This document shows, piece by piece, positions 10,207-17,856 of a stretch of 64,000 nt of DNA; the stretch's first letter is position 1, and the number at the start of each line of letters is the position of its first letter. A program made the position numbers and the translations under genes. The notes beneath the pieces were generated by a model. The model had not been told where the DNA came from, ran no database searches, and saw nothing but the letters and a program-made list of their open reading frames with translations. Origin of the DNA: Bacteroidota bacterium (GTDB taxonomy: Bacteria > Bacteroidota > Bacteroidia > Bacteroidales > WCHB1-69); assembly GCA_009786185.1 (NCBI GenBank), contig WQTS01000143.1, positions 1 to 64,000 on the forward strand, read 5' to 3'.

Positions 10207-10255
10207 AAAATCACATTCCCTCTTGACAAACGCCCTTTCATAACGTATATTTGCG
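10207..10255 (+). promoter_or_regulatory. Duplicated promoter cassette with Bacteroidetes -33/-7 signature
   Basis: AAAATCACATTCCCTCTTGACAAACGCCCTTTCATAACGTATATTTGCG; TTG-N20-TATATTTG; near-identical to 57168-57218. Confidence 0.75.
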
Positions 10256-10273
10256 CGACTAAATATTACTATT

Positions 10274-10828
10274 ATGAACATACTAAAACTCAACTTGGTA
10301 GAAGAAAAAATTGTCATCATTAGAGGCATTCCCGTTATTTTAGATAGCGATGTTGCAGAACTCTATGAGGTAGAAACAAAGCGCATTAATGAAGCTGTAA
10401 AAAACAATCCTGAAAAATTTCCTAATGGATATTTATTAGATTTATCGGTTGAAGAATACAAATCTCTAAGGTCGAATTTTTCGACCTTAGAAAACCAAGG
10501 AAGAGGCAAGCACGTAAAATACTTACCTAAAGCTTTTACTGAAAAAGGGTTATACATGCTGGCAACCATCCTTAAAAGCTCAAAAGCCACACAAACCACT
10601 ATTGACATCGTGGAAACATTTGCCAAACTACGTGAATTTTCTCGGGCAGTTTCTCAATTAGCGAAAACAGAAGATGAACCAACACAAAAATCACTAATGC
10701 AAAAAAGCGGTGAAATTATTGCCGATATTTTGGGAGATGATTTAGAAATAACTGATACGGAAACAACTTGGGAAATTAACTTTGCATTGATGAAGTTTCG
10801 GAGGACGGTGAGGCAGAAGAAGAAATAA
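10274..10828 (+). CDS. ORF6N domain-containing (phage/KilA-N-associated DNA-binding) protein
   Basis: IRGIPVILDSDVAELYEVETKRINEAVKNNPEKFPNGYLLDL...FTEKGLYMLATILKS. Confidence 0.9.
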   Translation: MNILKLNLVEEKIVIIRGIPVILDSDVAELYEVETKRINEAVKNNPEKFPNGYLLDLSVEEYKSLRSNFSTLENQGRGKHVKYLPKAFTEKGLYMLATILKSSKATQTTIDIVETFAKLREFSRAVSQLAKTEDEPTQKSLMQKSGEIIADILGDDLEITDTETTWEINFALMKFRRTVRQKKK

Positions 10829-13217
10829 GGGATATCGCTCCAAAGTTACACTCACCTACACACAACCCACACTTAACACATTTCTCGCTATCAACCACAT
10901 GTCTCTCATACGGCGCATAAGCAATAGCATCCACCGGGCAGGCTTTGGCACATTTAGTACAGCCGGCACAGTTTTCGGTAATCGTATATTTTACCATCTC
11001 CTTGCACGTTCCCGTTTTACAGATACCGTTTACATGTTCCTCATATTCTTCGCGAAAATATTTTAACGTGGTTAAAACCGGATTCGGCGCGGTTTTACCT
11101 AATCCACAAAGGGAAGCCTTTTTCACGTTCTTTGCAAGTTCTTCCAATTTGTCAATGTCATCCGGTTCGGCTTTACCGCTACAAAGTTTATCAAAAATAT
11201 CAAGCATTCGCCGGATACCGATACGGCAAAATGTACATTTTCCGCACGACTGTTCGCAGGTGAAGGTCAGAAAATAACGGGCAACATCTACCATACAATC
11301 GCTTTCGCTTAGAACAACCAAGCCGCCGGAGCCCATCATGGCGCCCATTTGCGTAAAAGAGTCGAAATCAACTTGTACATCGCACAAATGCGCAGGAATG
11401 CAGCCACCCGAAGGCCCTCCAATTTGAATTGCTTTCAGCTTTTCGCCGCCTTCCACACCGCCGCCAATCTCTTCAATGATCTGGTTGAGTGTTATTCCCA
11501 TAGGAACTTCAATCAAACCACCGTGCCGGATTTTACCTGCCAAAGCAAACACCTTGGTACCTTTGCTACTAAGGGTGCCAATTTGTGCGTAGCTATCTGC
11601 ACCGTTTCTTATGATATAAGGAATTTGACTTAACGTTTCTACATTGTTAACTAATGTGGGGCAACCGTTTAATCCTTCAACGGCAGGGTAGGGGGGACGT
11701 AATTTCGGAAATCCGCGTTCGCCTTCAATGGAGGCAATTAGTGCGGTTTCTTCGCCGCAAACAAAGGCGCCTGCGCCTTCAAAAATGGATATATCGAATG
11801 AAAAATCTGTTCCGAGAATACTTTCGCCGAGTAAATTTCTATCAAGGCAAATTTCGATAGCCGTGCGTATTCGCTCAACCGCCAACGGGTATTCGGCTCG
11901 GATATAGAAAATCCCTTTATTTGCTCCAACTGCATAAGCGGCAATAATCATTCCTTCGATGACACGGAACGGATACGATTCGAGAATCATGCGATCCATG
12001 AAGGCGCCGGGGTCACCTTCATCACCGTTGCAAATCACGTATTTTTCCTGTTGGGGCTGAAAATTTTCAGCCCCAACGATTTTCCATTTTTCACCTGCGG
12101 GAAAACCGCCGCCGCCACGCCCGCGAATACCGCTACTAAGGGTAATGTCTACAATTTCTTCGGGAGTGTAGGAAGCAAGCGCCTTTTTAAGCGCTTCAAA
12201 ACCGTTGTGGGTAATATATTCGTCTACGTTCAACGGCATTAAGAAGCCATACCCTTCGGTTGAAATATGTTTTTGCTCCGAAAGAAAACTGTCGATGATG
12301 CCGGTGCGTTCGTTTTCCGGTTTCCAAACAATATTGTCCCACGTGCTGTCGGTATGAAACGTATCAATATTATTCAACAGCTTGTTTTTCCAGTGCTTTA
12401 AATAACTTTCAGGTTCAAAATGGTGATGTAGAATTTCCTTGATTTCGGCAGGTTTTACATTGGGATAGCGAGAGATAGAAGCATCCGGCAGCACCACATC
12501 AATCAAAGGCACTTTACTGCAAACACCCACGCAACCTACCGGCTTGATATGAACATCAATTCCCAGCTCACGCTCAGCTTTTTTCAATTCCCTGAAAATA
12601 TCAACAGAGCCGCTTGCTTGACAGCACGAACCCATTCCGAGCCGTATTTCTCCGGCAATTTTCCGTTGAGAATGGGGGGTAGGGGTGCAAGATTTTGCGC
12701 CCCTACAATTTTGTATTAAAAAATCATCAATCACTTCATTTATTTTTCCGGGCAACACGTGTCCATAAATCTTCTCATCAATTTGCACTACCGGAGCTAA
12801 CGTACAGCAACCCAAACAGGCAATTTTTTCGATGGAAAAAAGTTTGTCGTCGGTGGTTATGCTATCTTCTTCCATGTTTAGCTCACGGCGAAAAGCATCA
12901 TAAACATTTCCTGCGCCTTTTACGTGGCAAGCAGTGCCGGTACATACTTTTATCAGGTGTTTTCCGTAGGGAATATGCCGAAACTGGGAGTAAAATGTGG
13001 AAACACTAATGAGTTGTGCACGATCGATTTCCGTTTTTTCGTAAACACGTTCAATGACAACGTGGGGCAAATAACCAAATTCGTTTTGCAACGCCTGCAG
13101 CAAAGGAATAATCGTACTCCGACTTGTGCCGATGCGTTGAATGATGGCATCGCTTTGAATTATGAAATCGGGATTGTTACTTGAATGATTGCAAGCGCAA
13201 CTCTCTGTATGAATCAT
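10776..13217 (-). CDS. Fused NuoE-like + thioredoxin-like 2Fe-2S + NuoF-like (FMN/NAD/4Fe-4S) + 2x[4Fe-4S] ferredoxin, HydC-HydB-like
   Basis: CTGTACHVKGAGNV; LGMGSCCQASGS; GRGGGGFPAGEKW; CNGDEGDPGAFMDR; RPPYPAVEGLNGCPTLVNNVETLS; ESCGKCTFCRIG; CAGCTKCAKACPVDAI; CVKCGLCVGEC. Confidence 0.92.
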   Translation of the reverse strand: MIHTESCACNHSSNNPDFIIQSDAIIQRIGTSRSTIIPLLQALQNEFGYLPHVVIERVYEKTEIDRAQLISVSTFYSQFRHIPYGKHLIKVCTGTACHVKGAGNVYDAFRRELNMEEDSITTDDKLFSIEKIACLGCCTLAPVVQIDEKIYGHVLPGKINEVIDDFLIQNCRGAKSCTPTPHSQRKIAGEIRLGMGSCCQASGSVDIFRELKKAERELGIDVHIKPVGCVGVCSKVPLIDVVLPDASISRYPNVKPAEIKEILHHHFEPESYLKHWKNKLLNNIDTFHTDSTWDNIVWKPENERTGIIDSFLSEQKHISTEGYGFLMPLNVDEYITHNGFEALKKALASYTPEEIVDITLSSGIRGRGGGGFPAGEKWKIVGAENFQPQQEKYVICNGDEGDPGAFMDRMILESYPFRVIEGMIIAAYAVGANKGIFYIRAEYPLAVERIRTAIEICLDRNLLGESILGTDFSFDISIFEGAGAFVCGEETALIASIEGERGFPKLRPPYPAVEGLNGCPTLVNNVETLSQIPYIIRNGADSYAQIGTLSSKGTKVFALAGKIRHGGLIEVPMGITLNQIIEEIGGGVEGGEKLKAIQIGGPSGGCIPAHLCDVQVDFDSFTQMGAMMGSGGLVVLSESDCMVDVARYFLTFTCEQSCGKCTFCRIGIRRMLDIFDKLCSGKAEPDDIDKLEELAKNVKKASLCGLGKTAPNPVLTTLKYFREEYEEHVNGICKTGTCKEMVKYTITENCAGCTKCAKACPVDAIAYAPYERHVVDSEKCVKCGLCVGECNFGAISLISSSASPSSETSSMQS
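12050..12077. repeat. 28-nt perfect palindrome GTTGGGGCTGAAAATTTTCAGCCCCAAC inside the NuoEF-fusion CDS
   Basis: Read directly; encodes about VGAENFQPQQ in frame; family member of 12679, 16708 and 59638. Confidence 0.9.
12679..12706. repeat. 28-nt near-perfect palindrome GTAGGGGTGCAAGATTTTGCGCCCCTAC inside the NuoEF-fusion CDS
   Basis: Read directly; two non-Watson-Crick pairs; encodes about CRGAKSCTP in an inter-domain linker. Confidence 0.88.
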
Positions 13218-13229
13218 TTTGCTCTACAT

Positions 13230-13745
13230 TTACAAATAAATATCAATCAATCCGTCCGGCGCAGAAATCGTAATCGTTTTATTATCTCTGTCCACCGTTT
13301 CAAAAATTTCGTCTACTGCCGGTATCAAAATTTCAGTGCCGTTATAATTCACCTGCATAATGGGCTGGCGACTTACTTCCATAAAATCAACGCATTTTCC
13401 GATGTTTCCTTTTTCTTTATCAATAACATCAAAACCAATAACTTCGTGGAAATAGAATTTATTTCCTGTTAAGGGCGGTAAGAAGCTTAACGGCAAGTAA
13501 AGTTCGGCTCTTACTAAATTTTTAGCTTCGTCACCATTTACATCAGCAAACTTCAAAATGGCTTGGTTAGCGCCTTTGTAAATGAAATCTTCAATCATAT
13601 AAGGCAACATCTCATCTTCTTCTTTTATGAACACGGCATCCAACGTTTTGTATTTTTCGGGCTCATCGGTATCTAAATAAATCACTACTTGTCCTTTATA
13701 GCCGAAAGTCTTTGTAACTACTCCCAAATAAAAATAATCATTCAT
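13230..13745 (-). CDS. rimM: Ribosome maturation factor RimM
   Basis: YLGVVTKTFGYKGQVVIYLDTDEPEKY; RVELYLPLSFLPPL-like region; EILIPAVDEIFETVDRDNKTI; adjacent acyltransferase is unrelated. Confidence 0.92.
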   Translation of the reverse strand: MNDYFYLGVVTKTFGYKGQVVIYLDTDEPEKYKTLDAVFIKEEDEMLPYMIEDFIYKGANQAILKFADVNGDEAKNLVRAELYLPLSFLPPLTGNKFYFHEVIGFDVIDKEKGNIGKCVDFMEVSRQPIMQVNYNGTEILIPAVDEIFETVDRDNKTITISAPDGLIDIYL

Positions 13746-13748
13746 AAT

Positions 13749-15518
13749 TTACTCCAATTTTTTAAATCTTTCTACAGGGTTAACATTCATATCTTTAGAA
13801 AGCATTAATAACGTTTTTTCAGGAACATTTTTTAAATCCAACAATATTAATCCATCCAAGCAATCGTTAAAATCTACATCAATATTAAATGCTAATATCT
13901 TGGCATTCAATTGTAAATAACGTTTCACCAATACGGGAAGTCCGCGCTGTTTGTTTTCCAAATCAATAATTAGTTTGTCTAAAAGTTCTAAACTACTAAT
14001 ATCTTTTAAATAACTTTTCACAAAACGAAACTTTTCTCTAGGTCTTGGATGAGCAGGGCTAACAAACTTTCCATAATAATAATCAAAGTGATGTTTTTTA
14101 ATATATCTTTCAATCAATGTTTTAGAGACCTCCGAATAATCATTTGAAATAGAAACAGGACCAATTAAATAACGATAGTTATCATTTTGCAATAAAACTT
14201 GTAAAATCCCTTTCCACAACAACATAAGTGCTATCGAACTTCCTTGGTAAGGTTTAATGATAAACGAACGTCCCAATTCTACAGCTTGATGCAAAATGGG
14301 ATTAAGAGGTTTACCCAAGTGAAACATGTAATCGGTGTAAAATCCTTTTCTACCATATTTTGTAATAATTTCTGCGCCCATTCCAATGCGGTATGCTCCC
14401 ACAATCGTTTCTTGTTCATTATCCCAAATAAAAAGTTGGTGGTAATACGCATCATATTTGTCAATATCCAGCTCTTTATTAGTGCCTTCTCCCACTTCTC
14501 TAAATGTGATTTCGCGCAGTCGTCCAATCTCTTCCATTGTATATTTTAGATCGCGAGGATGAGCAAAAAACAAAGTAAAAGGGCCTTGCTCGAAAAGTGC
14601 GTGTTTATTTTTCAATTGATTTATTTCATTAACAATCAGATTTTTATTCTGAGATTGTGCAATAGGAGTAATGACAATATTAGTAGCCTTGGGAGCATCG
14701 TTTTTTTTGGTGAGCGTTCCGCGCAGCAAATCCACATTCATTCGCACAAAATCGGCATACTCCTTCTCTTTTAATGGAGCGGTGCGAATGGGTAAAATGG
14801 GTGCGCCAATCGCAACTTCTACCGTAGAATTATCTTTTTTATTGAATTGACGTACCAATTGAGCGGTTCGGAAAACAGGATGAAAGAAACCCAAAATATG
14901 AAAAGCCGGAGTGTTTGTTCCTGACATAAACATGGGAACAATCGGCACATTAACCTTGCGAATAAATTTCAAAATTGAGGCAGGCCATTTTCTATCTTGT
15001 ATTCTAAATCCGTGAACAGTAGAGACTTCGCCTGCGGGAAAAATTGCCAAACAATTTCCATCTTTTATATGTTGCAATGCCGTTTTTATACCTTTAACAT
15101 TCAGAGAACTACTTGCATCAAAAGGATCTACTTCTATAAAAAACTTTTCCAAGACATTCATTCTCCCTAAAAGAAAGTTGCCGAGAAATTTTACATCGGG
15201 ACGCACCCGCGAGATTAAATCAATAAGCACAATGCCATCTAACATTCCGGTAGGATGATTGCAAATAAAAATGCAGCCTCCCTTTTCAGGAACATTTTTC
15301 AAACGCGTTTCATCCACTACATATTTAATATTATGTTGAAACAGGTAATGTGCGGTAACATCATTTCCCAAATATTCTTGCGTAGCCGCATAGGAATCAT
15401 TTAATTTATTGAATCCCAATACATTCATCATTACTTTAGAAATATACTTTCTACAGCGGTTCGATTGGTGCAAGATGTCTTGGGGGGTGATTAACGGCAT
15501 AGTTTTTTTTGTGTGCAA
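13749..15518 (-). CDS. Bifunctional acyltransferase: PlsC-like O-acyltransferase N-half + OlsB/GNAT-like N-acyltransferase C-half (OlsF-like)
   Basis: FICNHPTGMLDGIVLIDLI (HX4D-type motif), FPAGEVS; C-half REITFREVGEGTNKELDIDKYDAYYHQLFIWDNEQETIVGAYRIG. Confidence 0.85.
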   Translation of the reverse strand: MHTKKTMPLITPQDILHQSNRCRKYISKVMMNVLGFNKLNDSYAATQEYLGNDVTAHYLFQHNIKYVVDETRLKNVPEKGGCIFICNHPTGMLDGIVLIDLISRVRPDVKFLGNFLLGRMNVLEKFFIEVDPFDASSSLNVKGIKTALQHIKDGNCLAIFPAGEVSTVHGFRIQDRKWPASILKFIRKVNVPIVPMFMSGTNTPAFHILGFFHPVFRTAQLVRQFNKKDNSTVEVAIGAPILPIRTAPLKEKEYADFVRMNVDLLRGTLTKKNDAPKATNIVITPIAQSQNKNLIVNEINQLKNKHALFEQGPFTLFFAHPRDLKYTMEEIGRLREITFREVGEGTNKELDIDKYDAYYHQLFIWDNEQETIVGAYRIGMGAEIITKYGRKGFYTDYMFHLGKPLNPILHQAVELGRSFIIKPYQGSSIALMLLWKGILQVLLQNDNYRYLIGPVSISNDYSEVSKTLIERYIKKHHFDYYYGKFVSPAHPRPREKFRFVKSYLKDISSLELLDKLIIDLENKQRGLPVLVKRYLQLNAKILAFNIDVDFNDCLDGLILLDLKNVPEKTLLMLSKDMNVNPVERFKKLE

Positions 15519-15682
15519 ATATAGATTTTTTATGATTTATTACGATATTGTTCGTATTAGGGTTTTAGTGCCGGAAAAAAGATTTAGCCTTGTTCCGAAT
15601 AAATGGAATGTTTATTCAAAAAAATATGGATATTCGCGGCGAAGTTTGAAAAAGATTACTAACCCTATAAAACATTAATTTT

Positions 15683-16684
15683 ATGGCATTTAATTTAAGA
15701 AACAGAAACTTTTTGAAGTTGTTGGATTTCACTCCGGAAGAAATTAAGTATTTATTGAAACTGTCAGCTGACTTAAAAACCGCTAAATATGCCGGTACCG
15801 AGCAGCCCAGACTAAAAGGAAAAAACATTGTGCTTTTGTTTGAAAAAGACTCTACCAGAACGCGTTGTGCGTTTGAAGTAGCTGCTTTAGACCAAGGAGC
15901 GCACGTAACTTATTTAGGGCCTTCCGGTTCGCAAATGGGAAAAAAAGAGTCCATGAAAGATACCGCACGCGTGTTGGGCAGAATGTACGACGGCATTGAG
16001 TATCGCGGCTATGGACAAGACATTGTGGAAGCGCTCGGAGAATACGCCGGCGTGCCTGTTTGGAACGGCTTGACCAACGAGTTTCACCCTACTCAAATTT
16101 TGGCAGACTTTTTAACTATGCAGGAACATTGCGATAAACCGTTGCACCACGTTTCATTTGCATATCTTGGAGATGCACGTAACAACATGGGTAACAGCTT
16201 AATGGTAGGCGCTGCAAAGATGGGAATGGATTTCCGTGCTGTAGCTCCGAAAGAATGCTGGCCAGAAGAAACATTAGTGGCTAAATGTCGTGAAATTGCC
16301 AAAGAAACCGGCGCGAAAATTACGCTTACCGATAAAGTTGAAGAAGGTGTAAAAGGCGTAGATTTCTTATATACAGATGTTTGGGTATCTATGGGAGAAC
16401 CCGCAGAAGTTTGGGAACAACGTATTAAATTGTTGAAACCTTACCAAGTAAACATGAATGTGGTAAAAGCTACCGGTAACCCAAAAGTAAAATTCTTGCA
16501 TTGCTTACCTGCATTCCATAATTTGGAAACAGAAGTGGGTAGAGACATTTACAAGAAATTTGGTCTTGAATCTATGGAAGTTACGGAAGATGTTTTCGAA
16601 TCACCGATGTCTATCGTATTTGATGAAGCGGAAAACCGCATGCACACTATTAAAGCTGTAATGGTGGCGACGTTAGGGGATTAA
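15683..16684 (+). CDS. argF: Ornithine carbamoyltransferase
   Basis: [82 protein letters not shown]. Confidence 0.96.
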   Translation: MAFNLRNRNFLKLLDFTPEEIKYLLKLSADLKTAKYAGTEQPRLKGKNIVLLFEKDSTRTRCAFEVAALDQGAHVTYLGPSGSQMGKKESMKDTARVLGRMYDGIEYRGYGQDIVEALGEYAGVPVWNGLTNEFHPTQILADFLTMQEHCDKPLHHVSFAYLGDARNNMGNSLMVGAAKMGMDFRAVAPKECWPEETLVAKCREIAKETGAKITLTDKVEEGVKGVDFLYTDVWVSMGEPAEVWEQRIKLLKPYQVNMNVVKATGNPKVKFLHCLPAFHNLETEVGRDIYKKFGLESMEVTEDVFESPMSIVFDEAENRMHTIKAVMVATLGD

Positions 16685-16707
16685 TTTTCCATTATTTATA
16701 AAACATT

Positions 16708-16737
16708 GTAGGGGTTGAAAATTTTCAACCCCTACGT
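16708..16737. terminator. Perfect palindrome GTAGGGGTTGAAAATTTTCAACCCCTAC followed by GTTTTTT; likely bidirectional terminator between convergent genes
   Basis: Perfect 28-nt palindrome plus T run; repeat family member. Confidence 0.75.
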
Positions 16738-16740
16738 TTT

Positions 16741-17847
16741 TTATTCCAACCTTATTTTGAATTTCTTCAAACTAACCACCAATAACGCCAACGTCATCAA
16801 ACAAAGAATAATAAACTCTTTGTAGATATACATAAAATCTAATCCTTCAATCATTATTTTGCGAATGGCGGCGATAAACCAACGTGCCGGTAAAAACATT
16901 GATATGGTGCGCAATAACCAAGGCATGTTATCTATCGGAAAAATCATTCCGGTGAGTAATGCGGTAGGCATCATCAGTCCCATGCCCGAAATTAGTAATG
17001 CAATTACCTGATTTTCAACCAATGTAGAAATCAATAAGCCCAAAGCGAGCATGGCAATTACAAAAACAAGCGATACTAAGCTAAAAGTGAAATAACTTCC
17101 TGCCATGGGAACACCCAGCATAAAAACAGAAAGTAAAATAATGAGCAACATGATAAAAACCGAAATAACTAAATAGGGCAACATTTTGGAAATCATAATG
17201 TAAATAGGTTTGATGGGGGAAACTAACAACACCTCCATAGAGCCGCGCTCTTTTTCCCGCACAATAGAAACGGCGGTCATCATCGCGCAAATAATCGTTA
17301 AAATCAAACCCATTACCCCGGGCACAAAGTTAAAAGCGGATTTCATCTGCGGATTATACAACAATCTGATTTGCGGAATAATAATATTTCCGGTAGGCGC
17401 TTGTATAATGTTTTCTCGTTGAAATTTTTGAATAATTTGATTGGCATAATTGGCAATAGCGGTAGAACTATTTGGGTCAATCCCATCGGTAAGTATTTGA
17501 ATATGAGCTTTGCCTTGATGGACAAGTTTGTATTCAAAATTGTTTTCAAATACCAAAATCATATCCACTTTATCTTGTTTAAAATAATCAACATAATGAT
17601 TCGGATTTGTAATATCCTCAACATGTGTAAAATAAAGATTATTTCTAAAATGTTCTTCTAATTTTAACGTAACCGCATCTTGTGAAGGATTAAATACCCC
17701 AAAGCGCACATTCCGAACCTCCGTTGAAATAGCAAACCCAAACAAAATCATTTGCATAATGGGCAATCCAATCACTACCAAAATGGTGCGCTTGTCGCGC
17801 CAAATGTGCATAAACTCTTTATTCACAAAAGTTAAAAATTGCTTCAC
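16741..17847 (-). CDS. ABC-2 type transporter permease
   Basis: IVREKERGSMEVLLVSPIKPIYIMISKMLPYLVI; MTALLTGMIFPIDNMPWLLR-type motif; 6 TM. Confidence 0.93.
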   Translation of the reverse strand: MKQFLTFVNKEFMHIWRDKRTILVVIGLPIMQMILFGFAISTEVRNVRFGVFNPSQDAVTLKLEEHFRNNLYFTHVEDITNPNHYVDYFKQDKVDMILVFENNFEYKLVHQGKAHIQILTDGIDPNSSTAIANYANQIIQKFQRENIIQAPTGNIIIPQIRLLYNPQMKSAFNFVPGVMGLILTIICAMMTAVSIVREKERGSMEVLLVSPIKPIYIMISKMLPYLVISVFIMLLIILLSVFMLGVPMAGSYFTFSLVSLVFVIAMLALGLLISTLVENQVIALLISGMGLMMPTALLTGMIFPIDNMPWLLRTISMFLPARWFIAAIRKIMIEGLDFMYIYKEFIILCLMTLALLVVSLKKFKIRLE

Positions 17848-17856
17848 GCTACGTTT

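Noticed and set aside
10144-10241. Upstream N-terminal extension of the NuoG-like gene (MKGRLSRGNVIFSIFLSQWHF...)
   Set aside because: Overlaps the ORF6N promoter cassette; conserved 2Fe-2S domain starts downstream
12695-13184. Overlapping plus-strand ORFs across the NuoE-like region
   Set aside because: Antisense to a well-supported conserved CDS
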